Positions 12,801 through 23,099 of a stretch of 64,000 nt of DNA are shown in pieces. A program made the position numbers and the translations under genes. Every line of letters starts with the position of its first letter. The stretch's first letter is position 1. The stretch covers positions 1-64,000 of the forward strand of contig JAPTJF010000178.1 of NCBI GenBank assembly GCA_029339195.1, read 5' to 3'. This DNA is from Micractinium sp. NFX-FRZ (taxonomy: Eukaryota; Chlorophyta; Trebouxiophyceae; Chlorellales; Chlorellaceae). Below the pieces are notes generated by a model. The model was not told where the DNA came from, made no database searches, and saw only the letters and a list, made by a program, of their open reading frames with translations.

Positions 12801-15800
12801 ACTACCGCAAGGCAAAGGCGCTGCTGGCGGACCAGGGCGGCAGCGCGGGAGGAAGCAGCAGCACGGGGGCAGCGGCGGGTGGCAGCGGCGGCGGCGGGTC
12901 TGTGGGGCAGCAGGAGGGCAGCATGTGGGCCAAGCTGATGGTGGAGATTGACAAGGTGGGAGAGGGCTGCTGCTGCTGGGTGTGTGCCAGGCGACAGGCT
13001 AGCCGAGGGTGGGATGCTGCTTTGGGCGGCAGTGGTGCGGCGCTGCACTACGCAATATTGCTGGCGAGGCTGCTTGGGTTGCGCAGTGGGTCAACGTGTG
13101 CTTAACCTGTGCCTCCCGCTGCCAAGCTGGCATGCGCACGTGCCTGCCTGCAAGCAAGCCCCACCGTGCCCGTGTCCTCCCTGCAGGTGGTGGGGTCGGT
13201 GGCCCACTCTCTGGAGGCCGCCGTGCGCAGCGTGCAGAGCGGCCCTGGGGAGGCGCTGGATGCCATCAGGTTCATCCTGCAGCTCAAGGAGGTGGGGGTG
13301 CCCGCCGCCCAGGGCATGGACCCCGTCGGGTGAGCTGCAGCGCGTAACAAGAGTCTACAAGTGAAAACCACGTTCCTTGCCAGTGCTGCGGGTCGGTTTC
13401 GAGGGGGGAGGGGGGCACTGGGGGTTTGGCGGCTTGCCATTGCTGAGCGTGGGCCTGGGGGAAGGGGTGAATGCCGCCTGTTTGTGCCGTCACGTACCCT
13501 CACTTGACTGGCATGCCCACCATGCCCACCTGGCCTCCTCAGCCCGCGCTCAAGGTACTTGATTCCTCCCCCCTATGCAGCCTGCATGTCATCACAAGGG
13601 AGGCACGTGACAACCATGCCCACCCGGCTTCCCCATTCCACCCTACAAGTTGCATTCTCCAGCTCTTGCCTTCTTCCTCGTCTCGTCTCCACCCATGCAG
13701 CCTGTATGTGACGTCGCAGGAGCGGCACGTGAGGGCCCTGCTGGAGTCTGCGCTGGCGCAGCACACAGCCGCCCTCGAGGCGCTGCGCCGGGCGCAGCGT
13801 GAGAGCGAGGAGCAGGAGGTGTGTGAGGCTGCCCGGGAAAGGGCTTGCTGGATAGGATCTTCCCTCTGTTGCCCTTTATGGCCAGTGGCGTCTGTGCTTG
13901 TATCGCTGTCATCGTTTTGGGTGTGCAGTTGCTCTCCTGCGAGCAGCAAAACGCTTGCCAGCCCCGCAATGCACGCCTGCCCTGCCGGCCGCATCCGGCC
14001 CACACCACCTCACAACTCCGCTTCCCTGCCCCGCCTGCAGGCCCAGGATGCCTCTCTGGCCAGCCTTGGAGTGCTGCCCCCCTCCTCTGCTTCCAAGTAT
14101 GGGTCCACCGCTGGCGTCGCTGGCTCTCCAGCCACATCTGGCCCTGCATCAGCCGGCAACACGCCCCGCCGCAGCGCCAGCAGCGGCAGCCAGATGCTGG
14201 CGGCTGCCACGGAGGCGGAGGCCGTTCGCTACGCTTCCCTGATCACTCTGGGCCTCTGCCAGTGGCTCCCCGACTTCTGGGCGCTGACTCAGCAGCGCCT
14301 GCCAGCGCTGGCAGGCACGGGGGATGCAGCGGCAGCGGTGGAGCGAGGCATGGCGGCTGCCGAGCGCAGCGTGGGGTTGCTGCTCAGCCTGTACCGCTCG
14401 GCGGTGCAGAGCGTGCTGTCCAGCCCTGCTGCCTGCGGGCTGGGGCACGCAGGCCTGCTCAGCATTGCAGGCGAGCTGGCCAGCGGCTGTCAGCTGCTGC
14501 AGGCGCCCGCTGGCGGCGGCGGCGGCGCCAATGCAGGTGCAGCAGCGGCAGCGGGTCTCTCCCACCCAGGCGCCTTGGAGTGCCTGCAGCATCTGGCTGA
14601 GTCAGCGATTCAGTCCAGCCTGGCACAGCTCAGCACGTTCCTGCAGGAAGCTGTAGGGCAGCTGTGTGCTGGCGAGAGCTACCGGCTGACCGCCGCCAGC
14701 CGGCGGGCGGGGCAGCCGGCCACAGCCAGCGTGGCAGCACTGCAGCAGCTGGTGCAGCAGGGGATGCAGCATCTGCAGGCGGTGGTGGCAGAGGCGGAGC
14801 GCGCGGGCGTGAACCCGCAGAGCAAGGCAGCGGCGTCTGCTCGGGCCGCTTTCTTTGGCTGCTTCTCCGCTTTTGCAGCTGGGGTGCACACGCACTCCGA
14901 CACCCTGCTGGAAGGGCCAGCAGCAGGAGGGGGAGGGGGTGTCGGCGGCAGCAGCCACCACCCCAGCCTGGTGGCTGAGGCGGCTGCAGCGTCGGCCATT
15001 GCCATTAGCAGCAGCGGCAGAGGCGGAGGCAGCGAGGCGGCTGCGGTATCCCCCGCATGCCGCCTGCTCGTCCTGTGCGCCAACCTGGGTGCCGCCCGCA
15101 GCCGCCTGCTGCCGCAGCAGTTTGCGCGCTGGGCCGCCCTGCTGCAGGCGGGCGGCAGCAGCAGCAAGGAGCTGCAGGCAGCGGCGCAGGCGTGCGCTGC
15201 AGAGCTGGAGGCAGCGGAAACTCGGCTGGCGAGTGCTTACATCGACCGCAAGCAGGTGAAGATGGAAAGGGGGCCCAAACTGGCTGTGAGCAGGGTGCAT
15301 TGCCGATGTTGGCACCTTCTGTCTGCACGGTTAGTTTCTTGTGTGTGTTTCCTACCCCAAGCGCTGTTACCCATCTCGTCGTCTTCCAATAGGGGGTGCT
15401 AGATGACAAGGTAGGGCGAGCTGCTGTCACAGCTGGCGCTGTGGGCTGACTGTACCTCCCTCTGTGCCCTTTTGCCCTGCCCATGTGGCCCCCCCTCTGA
15501 CCCTGTTCTCTTTCACACTTCTTGTCATGTTGTGATGCAGGCCGTGCTGGATGAGATCATGGAGCAGCTGCTGTTCACAGATGGTACCGCCTGGGAGGCA
15601 GCTGCCCCGCCCGCCGGGCTGCGGCCTGTAGTGCTGGAGCTGCTGCATGCTCTGGTGGCGACACAGGCAAGCTGGGTGGGGGCATGCCGCTGCGGGGGCA
15701 GAGAGAAGTGTGGGGTTGTGTGTGGGGAGTGTGGGTGTGCAAACAAGAAGTGAAGTGTTTCCAGGGGCCTTGGGGTTTGTGCAGTGGAGCCAGAGGCTGG

Positions 15801-16545
15801 CTTATGCGGGCCGTCGCTGCACGCCTGCCCCCTGCACCACCGCCCGCCCGTGTTTCATCGCCCTCTCCTTTCTGTCTCTGCCCGCAGGCTGAGCTGTCGG
15901 CGACTGCGCCTGCCCTGCTGTTGGAGGCGCTGGAGGAGCTGCTGATCGGAACCTTGGACGGCTTTGCGCAGGTAGGCTGGGGGTGGGGGATTGCACAGGT
16001 TGGGATCAGGAGGGGTCAACTGGTCAGGGCGGACCAGAGCCTGTCCGGCGAGTACAGGAGGCCAGGCTACCTCCCTGACCGCTCAGCGGGTCTTGTGGCA
16101 CCTGTACGGCACCTGGCTTCCTGCTGGCTTCCATACGTGACGTCCTCAGCTTTGAAACTCTCCTCCCTCTCTCCTGCTTCAACAGGTGCTCAGCCAGGGC
16201 CTGCCTGCAGCCTCGGCGGGCGGGGTGATGCAGCTGTGGCTGGAAGGCACCCTCCTGCTGGCAGCCGTGGGCAGCCTGGGGAGCGAGGCGCTGCAGCAGT
16301 CGACGGGGCGGCTGCGGGCTGCGCTGGACCAACGACTGGCTGCCGCTGTGGCCGAGGCGGAGGGCGAGGAGGCGGCACAGCTTGTGGCCTGGGCTGGGGA
16401 GGAGGGTGGTGCAGGGGCGGCAGTACGCGTGGGCGTGTCGGCAGAGGCATGCCGCCGGCGCCTGGGCCAGCTGTGCAAGCAGGCGCAGGAGGCGGGCCGC
16501 TGCAACCTGGCGCCGCTGCAGAGCCTGGCTGCACCGCAGCAGTGA
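9831..16545 (+). CDS. SEC5: Exocyst complex component SEC5
   Basis: Subunit of the exocyst, which tethers secretory vesicles to the plasma membrane. The 1086-aa product is close to plant SEC5 length (about 1090). Exons: 9831-10085, 10259-10459, 10736-10945, 11276-11410, 11846-11935, 12149-12220, 12466-12552, 12791-12955, 13187-13329, 13701-13818, 14041-15255, 15541-15666, 15888-15971, 16186-16545. Family landmarks in order: DPLGYGRID, then LVKENFDRFTSSKNTIDT (plant: KDNFDCFVSCKTTID), LLERQAKADRIRLVLGVMQR, DYRKAKALL, and VLELLHALVAT near the end. The start is the first ATG in frame with a lysine-rich MGLFKRSKSKK leader. The large exon 11 carries an Ala/Gly/Ser-rich insertion. The intron after 15666 appears to be GC-AG. 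Introns after exons 4 and 9 hold copies of neighbouring exon edges. Confidence 0.93.
11397..11590 (+). repeat. Tandem copies of the SEC5 exon 4 end inside intron 4
   Basis: The exon 4 end and donor (ACACGATCGACACG|GTGGGT) are repeated at about 11483-11505 and 11566-11585, 83-86 bp apart. Both intronic copies are preceded by the same GGGTGCTGGAAGGCAGCAC stretch. The first keeps a GT (CACAGTGGGTGGGC); the second has lost it (CACTGCGGGG). Confidence 0.85.
13571..13612 (+). repeat. Intronic copy of the SEC5 exon 10 acceptor and exon start
   Basis: ATGCAGCCTGCATGTC followed by AGGCACGTGA in the intron resembles ATGCAGCCTGTATGTG followed by GCGGCACGTGA at the real acceptor 120 bp downstream (13695-13732). 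The intronic copy retains a usable CAG acceptor but diverges in coding frame. Confidence 0.75.
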
Positions 16546-17762
16546 TGCCTCGCAGCCCCCTGCAATGCTCTGTGTTACGCATTTACAGGTTTTCGCTGCA
16601 AGCAGTCCACATGCAAGATTGCTGTGGTGCCAAGGCTTGGGATGCGTGCAGCAGCGGTGCAGACGTGTTCTGCGTGATTCTGTGAGAGGCCGCGCTGTTG
16701 CCATGTGCATGCGGTGTGCTGCAAGAGTCCTGTCGGCAACCAGGGAGCAAGGGGATTTGAAAGAAGGGGGTAAGCGAATGGCGACTTGGCAGGCAGCAGA
16801 TGCGATAGAGGAAATGTGCACAAAAGTATTCAGCTCAGGAACGGAGTGGGTGGCAGGGCGGGAGAGCCTTGCATGATGCCAGGCCGTGTGCTGGGCGGCG
16901 AGGGAGGCTGGCCCGGCCAAAGCTCTCAATTTCCATTTGGGCAAGAATTCAAGTGAACGAAGAAGGGGGGAAGAGGCGCTGCGGCCCTGAACAGGGCGAA
17001 CCAGCGGGCTGGCTTGGGCGGACACAAGCATGGGGGTGGAGAGCCGAGGCGGGATCCAAAAATATGTGGGTCAGTGCACACTTGTTTGTTTGCAGGGGTG
17101 GGCAGAGAGCGGGGGTTGTGGGATGTCGGTGCCCTGCCCTCAAGTATGGAGGGGGCAGTGCAGTCATGGTACAGGCATGCCAGTATATGTGTTCTGGCAG
17201 GAGGCCGCCTGGGGAGAACAGAAAGGACAGGTCAGAAAAAACAAGCAAAAGACAGACATGTAAGAACAGCTGCCGGTGGGGCTGGCCACCTGCCGATTGA
17301 TGCAATGTGCAATTTGCAAGGCATTGTGAAAGCCGGGAGTTGTCGCCGAGAGACTTTCGCAGAAGAGAGCCAGCAGGAAGGGGGCAAAAGAATTGAAATT
17401 AGGGGTGTCTGTCGGAAGCTTAACAGGGGCCGCTGTGAGGGCTGCCCGGTCATGCATGCGAGTGGTGTCAACTGGCACGAAGATACGCTGTCAGCGGGTT
17501 TGGCAGAGGGCAGACAGAGCACTGCGTGTGCCGGGCGTGGCAAGGGAGGGAGGGAGGCCAGCGGGCACCATGCCTGTGCATTGAGAAGGCGGCGGGGTGC
17601 GCAAGGGCTGCGCCCGCGAGGCGGAGCCACGTTGTGCCTGGCAGGGAACACAGGCAGTGGGGGCTTCCCTGCTGCAGAGCTCTCAGGCCAGAGCCAGGCG
17701 TGCTCCCTGCCCGAGACCACCAATTGAGGCAGGCATCCGCATCACAACAAGTGGCGTTCCAC
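16546..17762. other. Convergent intergenic region (3' ends of SEC5 and TKL kinase)
   Basis: No coding region is supported; the open frames here lack splice-compatible partners or domains. The two flanking genes converge, so this stretch should hold both 3' untranslated regions. A TGTAA signal on the plus strand at 17259-17263 could end a long SEC5 transcript. A TTACA at 16583-16587 would be the minus-strand equivalent, far from the kinase stop. Confidence 0.5.
17259..17263 (+). promoter_or_regulatory. Candidate TGTAA polyadenylation signal for SEC5
   Basis: TGTAA is the usual green-algal polyadenylation signal. This is the copy noted on the plus strand after the SEC5 stop, about 714 nt downstream, which would give a long but not exceptional 3' UTR for this group. 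Confidence 0.35.
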
Positions 17763-20700
17763 CTACAGCGTGTGCTGCGCCTCCAGCGCTGGGGAGCCGT
17801 GCTGCTGCTGGTCCAGCGAGTGGAGCGCCGCCAGGCTCACGCTGGGAGCGCTGCCGGTGCGGCCCAGTGAGGGGGACAGGCGCTGCAAGACCTGCTTGGC
17901 GGTGGGGCGCTCCAGCGGGTCCTCGCTTAGGCAAGCCATGAGCAGGTCGCAAATGTCCTGCACAGGAGGTCGGGGGTGGGGAGAGGAGGTGAAGCTGCGA
18001 GCGGCAGGGCTGCCAGGCAGAGGGGCGGAAAGCGTGCACAGCGCAGCAGGGACAGCGTAGCACGAGCCTGCTTGGAAAGACATGCCACACTGCGAAAGGA
18101 GAATTCGCGCCCACACCGTCACCTCATGCGCGCGCAAGCATGCTGGAGCACACCTGTTCATGCGCGTGCACGCATGCGCACCCTTCTCATGCACACACCT
18201 GCGTGTGCACGCTCTCATGCACGGGAAGCTCCCAACAACAACGGGCGCCCAGCATGCCCCCCCACACGTGCAACCACACCCACCTGGGGGCACTCCTCGG
18301 GCACGCGCGGCATGCGCAGCAGGCCGCGCTCCGGGCGCTCCCCCGTGACGATCTCCCAGCAGCACACTCCAAAGCTGAACATGTCGGCAGCGGGGGTGGC
18401 GGGGGCACCCAGCAGCAGCTCGGGGGCGGCCCTGCGGAAGGGCAAAGCGTTGGCATGGGGTTTGCATTCAACGTCTGCAAGGGCCCCTCCCGAGGGCATT
18501 TGTGATTAGTGGGAGGGGACGGGGTGGGAAGCAAAGAAGTTGCAAGCCAGCATGCAGCGGAGAGCACCTCACAACGCCGGGACGGGTGAAGCGCATGGTG
18601 GCTGGTACACCGTGATCAGAGTGGAATCCTTCACAGGAGTTGGCAGCACAGGGCATCCTCCGTGTCCCATCCTTACCAGGAAAAGGTGCCCACGGGGGGG
18701 CCTTGGTCAGCTGCCAGGGAGGAGCAGGGGTCGCTCAGCAGGCGGGCCAGACCCACGTCTGCCAGCTTGGCTGCGCCCGAGGCGGTGAGGAGCACATTGG
18801 CGCTTTTGACTGCAGCATGGGGGCACACACGCAGAGGGTAGGAAGAACGCCGTGCAAGGATGCTTTTGGTGCGGTGCACCCTGCCAAAGTGCAGCTGAGG
18901 CACATGCCGCCTTGCCATGGCGAGTTGCAGTGGGCAGAGGGTGTGCCCATGTGCAGGCATCGCTAGCGTGCCGCTGGCACAACACGCCGCCGCTGCTCTG
19001 TCGCTGCCACTGCCACCACAGCCGCCCATGCTGCATCCGTAACCGCTGCCGCCCCTCCCCCGCTCACCATCCATGTGCACCACCCCTCGGCTGTGCAGGT
19101 GGTTGAGTGCCCGTGCCAGGTCCAGGGCGACCCTCCGCCCCCGCCGCTGCCACCCAAACAGGCGGGCGGGCGGGGCGGAGCCTGCCACAGGCACATCCAG
19201 GGCTGAGAAGAGGTCCCGCCCAGGGCAGTACTCGGTCAGTAGCACGCCACGTGTCTCGGTGAGGGCTAGCCCCATGAGAGAGACCACAGAGGGGTGGCGC
19301 AGGGCCTGGGGGCAGGGGAGGGGAGGTGGGCAGGCAGGGGTTTGGGCGGGCAGCGGGGCAGAGGGGAGCTCACGAGTTGGATGCAGTACACACTCAGCAG
19401 CCCCTCAGCAGGCCGCTAGAAGCCTCAACCACACCTGCAGACCCCACAGCCCCCGGCAGCCCCCAGCATGTCCGGCAGCGCCAGCAGGCCCTTGCAACCT
19501 GGCAATGTCAGCAGCCCCAGCAGCCCCAGCAGGCTCTTGCAGCTTGGCAGCGCCAGCAGCAGCCCCAGCAGCCTCGGCAGCCCCGCAGCCACAGCAGCAG
19601 CCCAATCAGCCCTAGCAGCCCTAGGCAGCCCCAGGTGGCAGCCCTCCACTGACCTGCAGGCAGAGCGCCTCCCGGATGAACGCCTGCCTCAGCTGCTGGC
19701 TGCGCAGCTGCCCGCCCTGCAGCTCGATCAGCTTTGCGGCCACTACCTCTCCATTGAACAGGGCCCGAACCACGCGGCCGCTGCAGGGAGGGGAGGAGGC
19801 ACGGGGCGAGGTGGCGGGGTTGCTGCAGTGAGGCGGGTCGGGGCGCCGGCGCTCCCTGGTGCCTTGCATAGTGCCGCCTCCATGTGGCCGACGCCACATG
19901 TATTGTTCTGACAGTGCGGTGCAGCACTGTGGCAAGCAGCGCCTGGCCAGCCACGCACCCCTGCACCCCAGCTCCTGGCCATGCCACCTCACCTGGAGCC
20001 CGCCCCCAGCTCCTGCAGGCGCCCATCCGGCCATAATGCCTCTGGCCACGTCAGCAGGTCCACCTCATCTGCCTGCACCAACAGCTCCCGCAGCCGCTCA
20101 GGCAGGGCGCCTGCGCTGAAGGAGCACTGCCCATTAGAGGGGGCAGCGGCGGCTGCAAGAGGGTCGGAGGTGTCGGCAGTGGGGCCGCCAGCTGTGCCGC
20201 CAGCTGTCTCCTGCGCAGCCAGCAGCTGGGCCAGCTGCAGACCCTGCAGCTCTGCGCTGCTGACCCTGCTCCCGCCGCTGCTGCCCAGTGAGCCGCAGCT
20301 GCCACAGCTGCCGCAGGTGTTGGTGTGGTAGAGGCCGGCGGCGGAAGAGCTGCTGCCAGCCTCCTGCGGCGACAAAAGCACGCTGGCATGCAGTGCAAGC
20401 GGTGCCGGCGCCACCGACCTGCTGCGGCCAGGGGTGGGCGGCTGCAGGGCGGAAGTTGGCTGGTGCGCTGCTGGATCATCGGGGCAGCTGCGCCCGGCGG
20501 CCACCACAAGCGGCGGGGCTGCCAGCGCATGTGGCCTGCCGGCACGGGGCGACGGCGGTGGCGCAGCCGAGTGTTGCGGGCTCTGCTGGTGGGCGCGTCG
20601 GCGGCAAGAAGAGACTGCCGAAAGCCGCACGCCTTCGTAAGCAGCCGCGGCCACAGCAAAGGGCGACAAGAGATGGCCATCTGTTGCTGCTGCCTGCGCC

Positions 20701-22131
20701 GGTGGCGGGCATCGCTGCAGGGACCTGCGGTGGTCTAGTGACACTCTGCTACTGCTGATGTTGCCGCTGCAGCTGCCGCCAGCACTGCTGCTGCGGCGGC
20801 GGCGGCGCCCGCTGCATGCTGCGCTGCACTCGTCCACGCCGGCGCTGCCCGCTGCCTGACCGGGCTGCCGCTGCCGCTGGCTGAGCCGCTGCGCCGCCGG
20901 TCGGAGCTGCTGCCAGCGATGTGCCGCCCAGCACAGGCAGCACAGGAGGAGCGCTGTAAGCGGTGCGAGGGCTCCCAAGCCGGTGTAGGCAAGCTGAAGG
21001 GCATCGGCGTGCATCTTGGCGGCAGCAGGGGTGTCCATGGCATCCCAAAACCAAAACCCTGCAAGGCAGCGATGTACCGCCAAGACCCCCAGTCAGCACA
21101 AAAACGTGGTGCTAGCAGCACTACTGAGTTTGCAGGCACAACAGCCAGCGCCGGTTTGGTGCGGGGCAGCAGCATACCAAGGGAAGCCCCAGGCTGCATG
21201 TGTCAGGCGCATGTTTAAAACCTGTGCCCTTACCTCAAGCGGGGGCGTGGGAATGCTCGCGGGACCGGCTGCAGTACACTGGGGTGCAGCCTGGGTGTGT
21301 GGCTGCCTCTCTGAAGCCTGCAGGGGCGAGCATGCGTGCTTCTCGGGTCTCAGTGACGTGTAGCACTGGAGGGACGGACCGGAACCCTGGCAGAGCAAGC
21401 AGCATGGCAGCTGGTAGATCGAAGCAGCAGCCACCCAAGGCCAACCCACCCGCAAGCAAGCACTCTTGGGTGGGGCGAACCAGTGCTGCCGCAAGCAAAC
21501 CCCACAGAGCACTGCTTCGGTGGCCCATTAAAACTTGTTGCACCGGGGTGCCAGACAGTGAGGGAATGCAGCGTTGGGTGGGCTGCAGGAGGCGCACCGG
21601 TCTCAGGCAAACGGAGGTGCGCCGGACGCAGGCGCCGCTACGGCGGGCGGATGGGCACAAGTGCTCCAGCGCTGTGCCGCGGCGCCACCTCCCTCCGCAC
21701 TCCAAATTTGCTTGCCTGAGACTCGTGCGCCAGCGGGAGGCAGCCGAACCGAGTTGCTGGACGGCGAGAAGGAGGGTGAAGGGTCTGCGCAGGCCTGCTC
21801 AACCTGAGCAAAGCTTCCAGTCGTCTTCAAGGCTGCCTGGATGCTGAAAAAGCGGAGCGACAAATTCCTTGTACTCGGTTCCGTCCTCGCTTGAAGCGCC
21901 AGGTGTGCACAGGACCGCCGTGCAGGGCTCGCAAATGTTCGGCCACAGGTTGATGACGGCCCGCAATTCAAGTTTGGGAGTGAAAACGGCCGCCTGGATT
22001 GCGGAGGCCCAGCGGCTACCCAAGGACGGGCACAAGAAACCCTCCACCTCCCCCGCCAGGCTGCCAGCGGTCCCGCCCTCACCCCAGGGGCGCCACAACA
22101 GCCAGCTGACACGATTTGTCTTGCAACGCAT
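17763..22131 (-). CDS. Transmembrane tyrosine-kinase-like (TKL) protein kinase, 5' end unresolved
   Basis: Exons in transcription order: probable extracellular exon ending at 21804 (upper limit about 22131, start unknown), then 21058-19993, 19780-19654, 19305-19068, 18809-18677, 18431-18284, 17957-17763. The 21058 exon encodes one hydrophobic helix (LAYTGLGALAPLTALLLCCLCW), then a basic and Ser/Ala-rich juxtamembrane region. The kinase domain shows a glycine loop (GAGSRGRVVRA), VAAK lysine, catalytic loop VVHMDVKSANVLL, DVG where most kinases have DFG, and SWAAPE. The VKSANVLL pattern is typical of plant and algal TKL/RAF-like kinases. The Cys-rich stretch before the helix (NICEPCTAVLCTP) suggests a short ectodomain, making it receptor-like. 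The donor of the ectodomain exon (GTTGAG) is weak, so the N-terminus is tentative; the kinase part is secure. Confidence 0.75.
19440..19640. repeat. CAG/CCCCAGCAG-rich low-complexity tract in a kinase intron
   Basis: The intron between 19306 and 19653 is filled with imperfect CAGCAGCCC units. It would translate to Gln/Pro or Ala runs in several frames, but it lies between two kinase exons joined in phase 0 (ALCLQ then ALRHP), so it is intronic. Confidence 0.75.
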
Positions 22132-23099
22132 GCCGCATCCTGTTGCGGTGGCGCAACATCACGGAGCTTGGCTCTCGATGGCAGGACACAGGGTGGCCTG
22201 GGCGACCAACCCGGAACCAAACCGGTGCCGGCGCCCGCCAAGGTACGGTCACCAAGCACTTGGGTGCCGTGCACCACCGCACCGCAAGGACACATCCCAG
22301 GACCCGCCGGTTGGAGCAGCGCGATGACTGATAACACGGTTGGTGAATTAGAGGTGACTGGTGCGACCCTCACCAGGACCAATGCAATCCTGCTGCCACC
22401 GCCTGCAGGCTCGGCCAGAGGGGCGCCCTGCCAGTGCTTCAGGCTGCCAGCTGTCGGGCACGCGCTGCGGAGGGCGGGAGCCAGGCACCAGTGCCGCGCC
22501 TTCCTTTGACGCAGGCCTGTTACACGTAGCGCGAGACAGTTGGGCCAAGCCCAAGGAGGCCACAGCACAGATGCCACACGCCGCAGCAGCAGAGGGTGTG
22601 GCATAGCCAGGGTGGCGCATCCGCTGCCGGGCATGAGTCACGCAGCACGCAGAACGACAGTCACGTGCGTGGACGGAAGGCTGTTGCCATATAGCAAAGG
22701 GGGATATACAGACCGTGTGGATGCAAGCTGGTGTTGAGAAGAACTGGTTGGTTCCTGGATAGGCAGACTGTGTGGCTGGTACTGCACGCCAGCGGTGCAG
22801 CCGCCGGGCTGACCCCTGGGCTGTCTGCGTGCCGCTCATCACGGTCGTCTCGGCAGCGGTTCTGCGACCTCTTGCAGTGCACGGTTCACTGAACTGGCAG
22901 GGCTGGCTCCGACCCGCAGGCCTGCTAGGAGCCTACTCCCCGCCGACAGTTTCCCCGCCTCCAAGCCAGCGTTCCTCTGCCCCTCTGGCGCGCATCGTAA
23001 TCCGAGAAGGCCACCCGCTTGCCTAGGCGGCCGAGGGGACCCTGTTACCCCGCGACGCCCCACAGCTAGCTGCCGTTGGCGGCGGCAACACAGTCACCG
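22132..23099. other. Divergent intergenic region between TKL kinase and hydrolase
   Basis: The kinase reads left and the hydrolase reads right, so both promoters must lie here. Undetected 5' exons of the kinase are also possible: a minus-strand frame ending ALQDKSCQLAVVAPLG at about 22083 is followed by a good GTGAGG donor, but it could not be joined with confidence. No other gene was recognised. Confidence 0.45.

Noticed and set aside
17014..17727. 237-residue plus-strand frame between SEC5 and the kinase
   Set aside because: Sits in the 3' untranslated zone, with no homology features and no splice context.
19468..19911. Plus-strand Ser/Pro-rich frame over the kinase intron
   Set aside because: Lies opposite and between kinase exons; composition comes from CAG/CCC repeats.
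21603..22634. 343-residue minus-strand frame upstream of the kinase
   Set aside because: No domain, and its frame differs from the Cys-rich exon that joins in phase to the transmembrane exon; probably chance.
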